In this document: positions 43,301 through 52,709 of the stretch, piece after piece | Numbering within the stretch: the stretch's first letter is position 1 | Layout of the letters: each line of letters opens with the position of its first letter | NCBI RefSeq assembly: GCF_033439725.1 | Contig: NW_026944386.1 | Coordinates: 124,001 to 188,000 of the forward strand | Length of the DNA stretch: 64,000 bases | Origin: Neurospora tetraspora | Lineage: Eukaryota; Ascomycota; Sordariomycetes; Sordariales; Sordariaceae | Reading direction: 5' to 3' | Position numbers and translations under genes: made by a program | Notes under the pieces: model-generated | Databases searched by the model: none | What the model saw: only the letters and a program-made list of their open reading frames with translations | What the model was told of the DNA's origin: nothing

Positions 43301-43686
43301 CAACTGCTACGACGATCCCACCACCGCAGACCTTGCCTGCTCCGTCGCCTATGACGCTCAGTCCAACCCCCGCAGCCGGTCCAAGCGGTCCAAACGGGAC
43401 AGGAGGGCCGGTGGGAGCAAGGCCGAGGGGAGCGAGCATGTCTAACCCCACAGCGGGAGTGAGCAGGCCCACGACAACTACTGCGCCTCCTCAAGGACAG
43501 ACACAACAGGCTCAGCAAGGGCAGCCACAGGCACAAGCCCAGCAACAAGCCCAACAGCAAGGACAACCACCACAACCCCAACTCCCAGGGAACTTAGCCC
43601 AGCAAGCCGCGGCCGCAGCGACGGGCTCCGACTTGACTCAGACCCAAACCTCTCAGAACCAGGGACAGAACCAGGGACAGAGATAG
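40378..43686 (+). CDS. EF-hand mechanosensitive ion channel, MscS family
   Basis: Two exons, 40378-42138 and 42190-43686, with a 51-bp intron (GTATGT donor, TTCTAAC branch, GTAG acceptor), phase 0; 1085 residues. Fungal MscS-type channels (S. pombe Msy1/Msy2) sit in ER or plasma membrane and release ions under membrane tension. Seen: four hydrophobic segments from about residues 130-290, then an EF-hand loop DADQNGDISLDE at about 447-458 giving Ca2+ input. Then comes the pore region (VLLFVVLIIVIIIFLVVF, then TTLATAGTTLLSLSFVFAV at about 490-535) and the beta domain beginning HPYDVGDRVDI. The last 350 residues are disordered, Gln/Pro/Ser-rich. An alternative start is the ATG at 40471. The frame after the stop remains coding-like (see the feature at 43687). 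Confidence 0.93.
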
Positions 43687-43962
43687 AATCAGAAGCATAA
43701 CCGTGGTAGCAACGTCCCTGCTGCCCCTGCCCCCTCGGCTCCTCAGGCTCCTCCTGCTCCCCCGGTTCCCCCGATTGGTTAGAGACCCGCGCCACCAGAG
43801 AGACCAAAGCCGGCGTCGAGGATGAGATCAGCGAGTCATCCTCCCGATTGGCCGCAACTACGCAGTCAGAGGGATGAGGAGAGGAGTCAGAGTAGTCGGA
43901 GTAGGAGCGGCAGTTCCTGGAGTAAGAGGGAGAGGAATCGGTGGGAGAATTTGCGGTTTTAG
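43687..43962 (+). other. In-frame, coding-like extension of the channel gene beyond its stop codon
   Basis: After the TAG at 43684-43686 the same frame continues for 91 codons with one further TAG (43780-43782) until a third TAG at 43960-43962. It encodes Pro/Ala-rich sequence and then a Ser/Arg-rich tail (SASHPPDWPQLRSQRD, then SSRSRSGSSWSKRERNRW). The first stop sits in a CAG-rich Gln tract where one C-to-T change would turn CAG into TAG. The nearest GT upstream is at 43459, so a hidden intron is not obvious. Confidence 0.45.
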
Positions 43963-45297
43963 AGAGTTTTCCTTCTTGTAAAATTTTATACTTGATTGGG
44001 ATGGATGTTTGATGTACGATACGATAGAAAGATGGGATGCATGGATGGATGGATGGATACCATTGGTAGTTTGGAACTGGAACTGGAATCGGGACTGGGA
44101 CTGGAACAAGACAAGACAAGACAAGAAGAAGGCAAAGAAGAAGACATAATGGGAGGAGGGCACTGCAGGAATGTCAATGCTCTGAATGATAGAAAGGCTT
44201 AGTTGTGTTGTGGCAGCGCCGAGACGGAATGATGACATTAGATGAGCATACCACGTTAGCATTTGAAGTACGACTATCAAAACAGATTAGAACAACCAAG
44301 CTCGAGCCCCATCAAATCATATCATATCACCCAGCATGCACCCACCTCTTTGCCTACACGCTGTGTCCACACTGTGCACCCAGAGTTTCCCGGACCCAGT
44401 CTCCCAGGGGCAGTAGACACTCCACAATATCTCTACCAAAAACGAACATGACCATCCCATTATTCGGTATTGGAGTTATCTAGGTACCCTCTACCCTCCA
44501 CACTCTAGAGTTGATATACCTACCTAGCTAGGCAATGAACTTGTAGAAGCAATCAATCTTATCTCCGGAGTCCTGCAGTTCCGAGTTCCGAGTTCCGTGA
44601 CTCGGTATTGCATTAGGTCGCAGCGCCCACTCAGCCACTCTTTCGCAACGCCCACTCTTTGCAACGTACCTTTACTTAATATTTTACCTAGAGGTAGGTA
44701 TGTACCATGCATGCATGCATGCATGCATGCAATGCATCATCTCTTGGAGGGAGAGTGGGAGTCAGTCCGTTGCGACAACAACGAAGGGAATAAGGGATTG
44801 GAGACGGGGAGAGCTCTCAGCTCTGAATCCTGCCTGGTAGGAAGTTGGTTGGTCTTGGTGTTGGTTTATTGAGGTGCCCGACTTGGGCGAAGTTTGAGAT
44901 GAACCTAAGCCTTGGGAGGTTTTGGGGGTCTTAGGAGTCTTGGGGGGAGGGAGTCAGGGAGGTCTTCTGGACTTGGATGCGCGGAGTTTGGGTGTAGGTA
45001 GAGGTAGAGGTAGAGGTAGGTTTGGGGTGAGTGTAGGGAGGACGAAGGACGGAGGGTTACTCTGGAAGTACCTAGAAGTGGAAGAATCAAGTGGAAGAAC
45101 CAAGTGGAAGCGAGCGTTTAACGGGCAGACGATTCATGTTATACACATCAAGGACTGTGAATCACGTATCAAGAAAGGTTTTGCACATGGTAGCATCAAG
45201 AAAGCTTTTGCAAGTGTTAAAAGGCGTTTCAGATTAAGATGAAACTAAAATACATCATTCATTCATTCATCTCCTCCCTTCCCCCTTCCATCCCTCC
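43963..45297. other. Intergenic region with simple repeats
   Basis: Contains GGATG repeats (about 44,041-44,058), ACAAG repeats (about 44,105-44,125), a perfect ATGC array at 44706-44730 and AGGTAG repeats at 44,995-45,020. No gene is supported; a 106-residue frame at 44922-45242 has no family or promoter support. Confidence 0.45.
44706..44730. repeat. (ATGC)n microsatellite
   Basis: Six uninterrupted ATGC units, self-complementary and so able to form a cruciform. Confidence 0.8.
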
Positions 45298-45633
45298 TCA
45301 AATCCAGTTGAGCCAATCGGCCCAGTAGCCGAGAGGGGTGCGGGTGGGAGTGGGGGTGATGGTGACGGTGACGGTGCGGGTGGGTGGGAGGATGATGGGG
45401 ACGATGATGGTGGGGGTGAAAGGGACGTTGAAGGCGATGTCGCCGACGACGACGGGGATGTCCAGGGGGATGGCCATGAACATTTCGGTGACCGTGGCGG
45501 TGACGGTCTCGATGACCGCGGCCTGGGCGGTGACGGTCTCGGTGACCTCGGCGTAGGTGGTGGTGGCGGCGGGGGCGCAGGTGGTGACGAGATGCTGGTA
45601 GATAGCGCAGAAGCCGGGAACGGTGGTGGAAGC
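45298..45633 (-). CDS. Thr/Val-rich hydrophobic ORF without its own ATG (probable disrupted small gene)
   Basis: An open frame of 111 residues with strongly C-ending codons. It begins right after a TGA and reads ASTTVPGFCAIYQHLVTTC, then repeated ETVTA units, then MFMAIPLDIPVVVGDIAFNV, and ends YWADWLNWI. The alternating Thr/Val pattern and hydrophobic segments look like a wall or membrane-associated peptide. The nearest upstream ATG (45637-45635) is in another frame, in which the product is an implausible His/Arg/Pro-rich string. Either the gene starts at the internal ATG (61 residues, start 45483) or a single-base change separated its start from its body. Its leader is CAC/ACC-rich like those of the small genes at 49-51 kb. 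Confidence 0.4.
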   Translation of the reverse strand, partial: ASTTVPGFCAIYQHLVTTCAPAATTTYAEVTETVTAQAAVIETVTATVTEMFMAIPLDIPVVVGDIAFNVPFTPTIIVPIILPPTRTVTVTITPTPTRTPLGYWADWLNWI

Positions 45634-46484
45634 TCATGGTTGCGGTGGTGGTTGTGGTGATGGTTGTGATGGTGGTGCAGTGCCTGTGAATGTGTCAGTG
45701 TGTGTGCAGTTTTGGTTGTGTTGGAAAAGAAGAGGATCAAGGAGGAAAATGGATTGTGCGTCTTTTGAATTGCTGCATTCCTGCAGAGCCCGCCCATGAC
45801 GTTAGGTGGAAGGTACTACTGTCTCCGTCAGTCCGTTTATCCAAATAGGATGTTGCTTGTGCAATGTGAGTCAAGACCAAAGGGGTACGCCTTCCCTTCC
45901 CTGAATTCTAAAGGGGTCCGTGTACACTTGGCACACGCCCGAAGACTCCCCAGGTGCTCCCTTCAGGTACAACACCCTCTAAGGCCACGGAAGAAAAACA
46001 TGAAGGGGACTGCATTTCCATATGGAAAATACTCTTCCCCTGGGACGGAGCCAATCCCCGGGGAGACAGAAAAGCGCCCGCGAATCCACAACCCGGTAGA
46101 GAAAAGCTTGATCCACATCTCCGGGAAGACCCACTTTTCCCGGCCACCGTCCGCTTCCGTACGGCCGGCTTATTGCTCTTTGCTTTCAATGCCTCCCCAT
46201 TACCCTTCAAATTTGGTTATTTGGGGAACATAGTCATTTTGAGAAGCAATATTAATTGCAAGTTCATTTCGCAGTTGCGGTTCTTCTATGACACCTTTCA
46301 TGACACCTTTGGGCCCACGATTGAATCTAGTTGAAGGCAAGGGCGCTTCAACTAGTGTCACGAGCGTCACGATCGTAGCAAAGCGAACGCGAAGAGTGCT
46401 GTAATAACTGCGTAGATATCTTTTGGCTACCTGGAGGGAAGATACTACGTAGTAAGTTGAAGAAGAAGGAAGTAAGTTTCAAAC

Positions 46485-46512
<28 letters not shown>
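46485..46512 (+). repeat. Poly-A tract
   Basis: 28 uninterrupted A residues; could be the tail of an old retroposed sequence or a simple repeat. No LINE or SINE body is recognisable next to it. Confidence 0.7.
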
Positions 46513-46517
<5 letters not shown>

Positions 46518-46755
46518 GTAGGTAGATGGGGCTGGAGGACGAGGTTTTATAAAGGTAGGTAGAGGTACGCACGACATCAGAAGGTCCTAGATCAAATTCC
46601 TAAACCTGAGCCACGCATGAATGGAAGCCGCGCGTGAAAGATATCATAACCAGTCCTAGCTGGGCCATTACAGTTAGTTCTTTACCCTATATCCATTTTC
46701 CTACCGTATTTTCCCAGTAACTTCGATGCGCTGATTCCACTAGTCCTTGGTGATT

Positions 46756-46759
<4 letters not shown>

Positions 46760-46796
<37 letters not shown>
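46760..46796 (+). repeat. (TG)n microsatellite
   Basis: About 18 uninterrupted TG units. Confidence 0.85.
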
Positions 46797-46799
<3 letters not shown>

Positions 46800-47335
46800 T
46801 TACATTTAACGTCTACTTCTGCCTCCCAAATGGCATGAGACGTGCGCTACTACTAGATACAAGGAAAAAGCCCAAGTGCCTTATAATAATCCATCTCGTA
46901 GAGCGCAAAACTTTAAAGGCGGCCTAGCAACCAAGGCTTTTTGGCCTAGGCCCAGGGCGACTTTGGAAAAGGAAAAAAATAGATCGAATAAGATATACCG
47001 ATTAGAATGCGGCCCACCCGTCTTGGGTCCGTCAAGCGGCACTCCAGGGGAGAGGTTTCGAGGTAGTTATCGCTCGGTGCGACCTGTCGGCGACGATGTC
47101 CGGTGAGCTATCGTTTCTTCTGCGCTTCTTTATCTTCATCGAGATACCCTTGAAGAGCTCGGCTTGCTGTTAACTGTAGGAGATACATAGGTTGAGTGTA
47201 CCCCTAGGAAAGAATACATCGAGGGGCCTGAATATGATAGAACTAGGGGAAAAGAAGAAGGATACGGAGACGGGAATCAAGGTCCACTCTAGAGAGAGAG
47301 TGAGAGACGGGACCAGGCCACGCCTACATCGGCTT

Positions 47336-48346
47336 TTATATACATGTGCCAAAAAGATATCGTGTAAGCGCTCCCCGGGACAAGGGGCAGCCAGGCAAGT
47401 GACACTTTTGGTAGAAAAGCGGTCTCAGGCACTTCTGCTCGGGCCCCTTCCCCTCCTCGTACCCCAAGGGAAGAAGCAAGTCGTGCATGCCGCCGCCAGC
47501 CTGAGCGAGCGCAGCCTTGAACAAGCGCCAGCACTCCTGCACCTTGGGCCCATCCAGCTCACCGGTGTTCAGGGTCATCTTGATGCCCATCAGTCTCTCA
47601 CGCTCGTCATCTAGCTCATATTCAAGGCGGTCGGCCAAACACTTCACAAAGTAGGACCTGCGGGCCCGCGCCACCTCAGAGTATGGGATCCCAGTATCAG
47701 GGTTACTCGTGTCCGAAAGACGCGGCATCACATCAAGAAAGCCCTGGAGCATCTCGGCCCTGACGTGGGTACGAATGGCGTGGACCTCATCGTCGTCACA
47801 GAGGCGAATGCCGCACTTGAGCTGGTACCGGCTGCTGGCGTGGACGATGGCCAACATGAAGGCGTAGTTGGCGACTGAATGGATCACCAGGCGCCTCATG
47901 GCCGGCGTCTCGATGTCAGTTATCCCGCACCTCTCCATCCTTGGTTGGATGAAACGGGATACGGCCTGCTCCAGCAGCTCGTAATAGAGGCAGACGACGG
48001 GCCGGACAGCCTTGGTAAGCCCGAGACAGTTGACCTCGCCGCCGTGGAAAAACTGTTGGACGAGCTGGGAAGGGGCGTTGCCCTTGCCGCTTAGGGACGT
48101 TGTCATTGCCTCGTTGTACGAAGGAGGTACGGTAAGTGTCTCCGATTTTGATGGCTGGGTCGTGTCGGTTGTCACTGTGGGAAGGAGAGGCCTTGAGGTT
48201 GAGGCCGCAACAACAGCTGGGTCGACAGCCGCGTTGAAGTCCGACATTGGCAAGGTGTCCGAGTCATCCGGATCGGTCCTAGCACTCTTGGACTTGGGCT
48301 GGAGTCTTAGCCCAGAAAGAACGGTGTCGCGCAGTCTTGGGGACAT
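47336..48346 (-). CDS. PPxY-motif orphan protein, copy A
   Basis: A single-exon coding frame of 336 residues. A probable 5'-UTR intron lies just upstream (about 48,485 to 48,378: GTAATT donor, GCTAAC branch, ACAG acceptor). The N-terminal 75 residues are disordered and end in VPPSYNEA, a PPxY motif of the type bound by WW domains of Nedd4/Rsp5 ubiquitin ligases. A mostly helical domain follows with VANYAFMLAIVHASSRYQL, DEVHAIRTHVRAEML and, near the end, TGELDGPKVQECWRLFKAAL. These blocks recur in copy B at 53,875. The Cys-containing C-terminal tail (CHLPGCPLSRG) is unique to this copy. No transmembrane segment or catalytic motif was recognised. Likely a cytosolic, possibly ubiquitin-regulated protein, but that is inferred from PPxY alone. 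Confidence 0.75.
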   Translation of the reverse strand: MSPRLRDTVLSGLRLQPKSKSARTDPDDSDTLPMSDFNAAVDPAVVAASTSRPLLPTVTTDTTQPSKSETLTVPPSYNEAMTTSLSGKGNAPSQLVQQFFHGGEVNCLGLTKAVRPVVCLYYELLEQAVSRFIQPRMERCGITDIETPAMRRLVIHSVANYAFMLAIVHASSRYQLKCGIRLCDDDEVHAIRTHVRAEMLQGFLDVMPRLSDTSNPDTGIPYSEVARARRSYFVKCLADRLEYELDDERERLMGIKMTLNTGELDGPKVQECWRLFKAALAQAGGGMHDLLLPLGYEEGKGPEQKCLRPLFYQKCHLPGCPLSRGALTRYLFGTCI

Positions 48347-49357
48347 TTTGACGGTGACGTGATGGTATCGATAGGCTGTCGGGGGGCGGGGTCTGAGTTA
48401 GCAACACTACACTCAATTGCAGACAGGAGCGGTTTAGAGATAAAACACCGATGTTGAGAAGGAATGTGGCTTATTTGGAATTACCTTTCAGACAACTGAG
48501 TGAGCTTTCTTGTCCTTGTCTGGCGCTGATCAGTGGACTGGGGTTTTGGTGAGATTGGAGAAGGTGATGAAAGAAAAAAGGAAGCGGGAGAGATTTGAAG
48601 AGGTGACGTAAACTTGATCGGACATTCGGACGTCGGAGGGAGAGGGGGCGAAAACTTCCTGTACGTTTCTGACGTGGCTGAAAAGCCATGTGCAATGCTC
48701 ACACGCCGAAGGACTACTGAAGTTCGTTGCATTTCTCACACATCCTGGTACTCTAGTAAGTGAGGTACCGAAGAGTTTTACGCACGAGATCCGTCCGAAA
48801 ACGAGGAGGGCCGGAAACACAAGGCCAAAGGTCTGCCAGTTGCATCAGCGACGGAGCTGCGAGGGCGGATGACACCAACCTTTCCTCCCAATGACTGCAT
48901 CAATGGTGAAGAGGGCAGGAACATTTCCAGACACTGTCAGTCAATGCCGACGGTATCCACATCACCAAAAAAGGAGGTTTCCAGTATCAACCCTATGCTC
49001 TTTCCCCTTCCAGACTTCCAGAGTTTGAGGCCATTCAAAAAGGAAAAGTTGGAAGGCGCACATTACACCTTCGGTCTTCTTACCCAGGGGCATGCACGGC
49101 AATGCAACATCCCATTCAGTTCATAACATGCAGACGGAGAAACGACAGTGGGCTGTGCCCAAGCCAGTGACTCCCGTCGGACACATGAAAAGACCTCCAT
49201 CCCGCACATTCCATGATTCTGGGCCCTCTTTTCGGATCTTCTCTCTTGCAACCATCACACTGATACATACACTGACTTTCTCACAGGACACCACAACCAC
49301 CACCACAACTACAACAACGACAACGACACCGCCGCCAACATACCCCAGGAAATCATC
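48347..49357. other. Divergent region between copy A and the first microprotein gene
   Basis: Contains the 5'-UTR intron of copy A and, at about 49,285-49,355, the ACC/ACA-rich leader of the small gene at 49358. Nothing else recognised. Confidence 0.4.
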
Positions 49358-49606
49358 ATGGCCTTCCTTAAGTTGGTTGAAACTCTCGCCCAGGCCATCT
49401 CCTTCTATTTCGTCATCCGCACAATCAACCTCCTCTCAGACCGTATAGACCTGCAGGTGGACGCGCGGGAGGCAATGGGGCAGCGGGTGGACAGGAGCTT
49501 GGGGGCAATGATGGAGAGAATTGAAGGACTTGAGCGGCAGGTGAGGGCGATGGGGGAGAGCGTTGCGGAGCTTGAGGGGAAGATGAAGGAGATGGAGAGG
49601 AAGTAG
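49358..49606 (+). CDS. Small membrane-plus-coiled-coil protein (82 residues)
   Basis: MAFLKLVETLAQAISFYFVI gives a hydrophobic N-terminal helix; it is followed by a heptad-patterned charged helix (RVDRSLGAMMERIEGLERQV, then SVAELEGKMKEMERK). It ends in TAG after a clean frame. The leader just upstream is a long CAACCACC/ACAACAACGAC stretch. No family recognised. The layout (short hydrophobic segment then charged coiled coil, ACC-rich leader) is repeated in the genes at 50,068 and 51,190. Confidence 0.55.
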   Translation: MAFLKLVETLAQAISFYFVIRTINLLSDRIDLQVDAREAMGQRVDRSLGAMMERIEGLERQVRAMGESVAELEGKMKEMERK

Positions 49607-50067
49607 AGAGGGTCGAGGGTTTGGGTCGGGTCTATGATTCTAGGTAGATGGCATCTTCTATTTGCTTTCTGTTGTTCATACAATTCACCACCGTTTCATC
49701 CCTTAAGTGCTTGGCTGGCGTGTGTCTTGCTCGCTGCACCGGAGTGCTTTGCGTTCATGCCTAACTAACTTCTTCGGTGACGGATCCTCGTTCGTTACCT
49801 TTCTCCACCTGAGTGCCGCACAGTTCATTTCTTTTCAAGCTTGATCTTCTTATTCTCTTCATCTTTTCTTTTTCCAACATAACCATCAAGCTGACACATA
49901 CGTATTGAAAATTTCACAGAACCAAAGATCACCGTCGTCACAGCAACCATCACAGCCACAACAACCACCACGACTACCACCACCATCACAACTACATCAG
50001 AAGCCAAAATGCTCAACACCACAATGACCACCCCCATCACCCCTATCACACCACCGTCACGGCCACC
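49607..50067. other. Spacer and ACC-rich leader
   Basis: The last 150 bp are made of ACC/ACA/CAC-rich sequence leading into the next small gene; an overlapping 36-residue frame starts at ATG 49,9xx-50,0xx (MLNTTMTTPITPITPP) in another register and could be an upstream ORF. Otherwise nothing was seen. Confidence 0.35.
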
Positions 50068-50304
50068 ATGTGCACCATCCCCGCCGCCGCCACCGGTCTC
50101 ACCGGCCTCACCGGCATGAAGCTTTTCAAGATTTATCATTGGGTAGTGACAAAGATCATGATGCTACTCGGACTTTGGTTCATGTACGGCATCCGTCAAG
50201 CCCGGCGGCAGCAAGCGGCGACGGCAGAGAGGAGGGCGGAAGCGGTAGAGATCCGTTATAAATCCCATGTCCGTCTCCGCTTCGCATACACGTACGTGCT
50301 GTAG
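50068..50304 (+). CDS. Small single-span membrane protein (78 residues)
   Basis: MCTIPAAATGLTGLTGMKLF is followed by a hydrophobic span (WVVTKIMMLLGLWFMYGI) and a charged helix (RQARRQQAATAERRAEAVEI). The end (RYKSHVRLRFAYTYVL) is less convincing. Same architecture as the neighbour at 49,358. Could start at the inner Met (residue 17). Function unknown and expression unproven. Confidence 0.4.
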   Translation: MCTIPAAATGLTGLTGMKLFKIYHWVVTKIMMLLGLWFMYGIRQARRQQAATAERRAEAVEIRYKSHVRLRFAYTYVL

Positions 50305-51189
50305 GTAATATGATATCGGTTCGAATCCAATATGGACCCTACTTCTTATTTTCTCCTTTTTTCCCTTTCCGTACCTTATACTCCCCTTTTCATTTTCACG
50401 TTTAGGCTTATTTCCAGTGAAATTATACCGAGTGTCACTCACGGTCCACTAGGAGCTGAACACTTCCACTTATCAATATTCTTTCATCTAATATTGGGGG
50501 GCGCATATTCGGCATCCCTACTGGAGTACCAAATGGCGAGGATTGTAGTTACTCTACAATCAGCAGTGAACGTGGCTCAAGCCCTGCCCCTTTCCGCGGG
50601 TTATCAACAAAGAGAATAACAACGACGGTGATTTCCGGCGACGACGAGTCACTGTCATCTGCTGAGTCGGAGGCTACCATGGGCTCAATGTCCGCGAGAC
50701 GAACGCAACGCCATTTAGATTGGAAGAGGTGACAACTACTCTATCTTTTTACTGGGGAAAAGAGTAAAGTCCCATCGTTAGTTGACCAATTGGCATGGCA
50801 GAATCAGGGTTCTCCTTGCTTCTCGTAAACTACTGGGCAGTCAACGCTACCGCCATCATGTGAGATCCACACATACGGTAGAACACATGCTGGCCAAGAA
50901 GTTAAAAGACGAAATGGTGTTGATTGCATGAACAACAGAAAGTAGATGGTGATACCAGCCACCTGGAATCATCGACCTCAACCCTCAACCCACGATCACG
51001 GTGGAACTCTATCATACGTGTTCAAAATGAAGATTTGATGAAAACAACGGCATGGAGGCAAAAGCCAATCTCAGTATATGAAGCAATGGTCTCCAATTAG
51101 TTACTCCGCGACCTGTGAGAGTCGGCGGCCTGTGATGCTAGCAAGACATTGGTTCCCTTTACCTCCGAAAGCACCTCCTGGAGCAGACT
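50305..51189. other. Intergenic region
   Basis: No gene, repeat or RNA recognised. A tRNA-like GGTTCGAATCC at about 50,318-50,328 was tested and does not fold as a tRNA. Confidence 0.4.
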
Positions 51190-51486
51190 TCAAAACAGCT
51201 GTCTCAAAAAAGGCCGGCTTTGACCCATCCCCTTCCTCTCCTTCTCCTTCTCCTCCTCGGCCTTCTCAGCCCTCTGCTCAGCCCTCACCGCCCGGGCATC
51301 CTCCCTTATGCGCAGTTTATGGTCCAACCAAGCAAGTACAGTCCCAACAAAGGTCAAAAGGAGGCTCACTCCTTGGTACGCCATTGTAGTCCAGTCGGAG
51401 ATTTTCATCCCCGGGGTGGCGGCCGGGGGGGTGGCGGTGGTGGTTCTGGCTCTAGGCAGGCGATCATATGCGAACGTGAAAGTCAT
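51190..51486 (-). CDS. Small single-span membrane-plus-coiled-coil protein (98 residues)
   Basis: Start taken at MTFTFAYDRL (51486), because an acceptor-like CAG lies upstream and the extra 33 residues beyond it are Cys/Phe-rich and implausible. The protein has a Thr/Ala/Pro-rich N-terminus, a hydrophobic segment (YQGVSLLLTFVGTVLAWL) and a highly charged helix (LRIREDARAVRAEQRAEKAE, then EEKEKERKG). MKISDW at residue 27 is an alternative start and would place the span at the N-terminus, as in the genes at 49,358 and 50,068. No family recognised. Confidence 0.5.
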   Translation of the reverse strand: MTFTFAYDRLPRARTTTATPPAATPGMKISDWTTMAYQGVSLLLTFVGTVLAWLDHKLRIREDARAVRAEQRAEKAEEEKEKERKGMGQSRPFLRQLF

Positions 51487-52047
51487 CTTGTGTCTTGACG
51501 GAAGGAAACCTGAAGCCAAAGAGACAAAGGAGACAAAGCAGCAACATATATGCTGATGGGAATAAAGTCCACGACAAAAAGACAATAGAAAATATCAAGA
51601 GAACGAAAAGAGAAGTGAATCAACACAATTAAGTTGGCAAGTATCACACCAATGAACACGAGTTTCCTCCGCCAATTTTCGTCTGGCGTGCCTCACAGAG
51701 TTTCACTTTGCGTTTGATCGGGCAGTGAAGGCCTTGATACTCTCCGGGTTTCGATCCGAACGTTTGCGGATCTTTTCGTGTCTTCGAGCATTTGCCTGGC
51801 CGCGGTCATAGAGTTCCGTCCTTTGTTTGATGGTAAGGGAAGTCATGGCCCCTCGGACCATTTCCATCAGGCAGTTGTGGCTACACAAGCCGGACCAAGG
51901 GAGTTGGTTGACTAGGCAACGGCAATGGTAGGCCAGATTGGTATAAGGCCGTTAGGGTGCTCTTTGGGATGCATCGTCCAAAGGAGGGTACGAAGCGCCG
52001 ATTTCATCCCAAAAATGACCAGACGAGTGAGGGAAAAAGTCGACGAC
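51487..52047. other. Spacer with possible short minus-strand frame
   Basis: A 61-residue minus-strand frame at 51703-51888 (SLTIKQRTELYDRGQANARR, charged throughout) may be a further fragment. It has no leader or family support. Confidence 0.25.
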
Positions 52048-52709
52048 TTAGCGTTGTTGTGGTGAGAAAGGATGGAATGACTGAGAAGGGTTGGTGAAAA
52101 AAAGAGGAGTGAGATCACCAAATGCCTTATTCTCGTCCGAAGGGAAAGGACAAGAAGCCCAAATGGTGAGGTGGGTTAAGTGGTAACCCTCCTTCTTCGC
52201 CTCCTTGACCTTGCTTGGAGTTCGACTTGCAAGCATGTGGGACCGAAGGCAACTTTTGAGGCCACTGTTGATATAGGCGGTGCCTGACCCAACGTAAAGG
52301 CGAGGGTGAGCTCCACGCTTCTCGGAGATGAGGCAATACACTCCCCAAGTATTGGTTGGGCAGTCTGCGGGAAAGGACTGAAAGAAGGAGATGGGGGGCG
52401 GAGTAGGTGAATGCAAGACTTTGTCGAGACCAGCGGCAAACTCAAGATCTGCCCAAGAAAAGAGGAGTTGGAGTTGGCGTTCTGGGCCAACGAGCGGAGG
52501 AAGAATTGGTGAACCTTTGGGAGGGTAGTGGTAATATTCCAAGCCAAACTTCCGAAACGTTGAATCAAACCCGGAAATGGGAGGTCGGCTTCGGTCACAT
52601 CCATCTCTTCCATCTTCTCCGCAAGTGATGCTGGTACTGATGGTGGTGTCGAGGTTCTGTTGTGTGAAAGCCAAGCGCAACGCCAACCGCCAAGTAGACT
52701 CCTGGACAA
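52048..52709 (-). pseudogene. GIY-YIG-like nuclease-associated orphan gene with one frameshift
   Basis: The N-terminal part (about 52,709-52,540) reads SLAEKMEEMDV, LIQRFGSLAWNITTTLPKVH and matches the relic at 26,586. The match then continues one base out of register (about 52,540-52,048): PPLVGPERQLQLLFSWADLE, then WGVYCLISEKRG, RLYVGSGTA, a spaced Arg in LKSCLRSHM, and LTHLTIWASCPFP. The GVY-x(n)-YVG pair with a downstream Arg is the GIY-YIG signature, a nuclease fold used by homing endonucleases and repair enzymes. One frameshift separates the two halves, so the gene is broken or the sequence contains an indel error. The protein family outside the GIY-YIG part is unknown to me. Confidence 0.5.

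Larger units (their letters stand above)
45634..47335. other. Intergenic region with repeats
   Basis: The segment 46,060-46,250 is the second copy of the diverged repeat at 31,270-31,560. Also present are an A-run at 46485-46512 and a TG array at about 46,760-46,796. No gene recognised. Confidence 0.45.

Noticed and set aside
44706-44730. CRISPR-like or attachment-site repeat
   Set aside because: A simple ATGC microsatellite without spacers; CRISPR arrays are not expected in a fungal nuclear genome.
45267-45797. 176-residue Pro/Ser/His-rich minus-strand frame
   Set aside because: Low-complexity off-register reading of the Thr/Val-rich frame and its CAC-rich leader.
50300-50345. Possible second tRNA (GGTTCGAATCC)
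   Set aside because: The T stem has a mismatch and no D stem, anticodon stem or acceptor pairing could be built.
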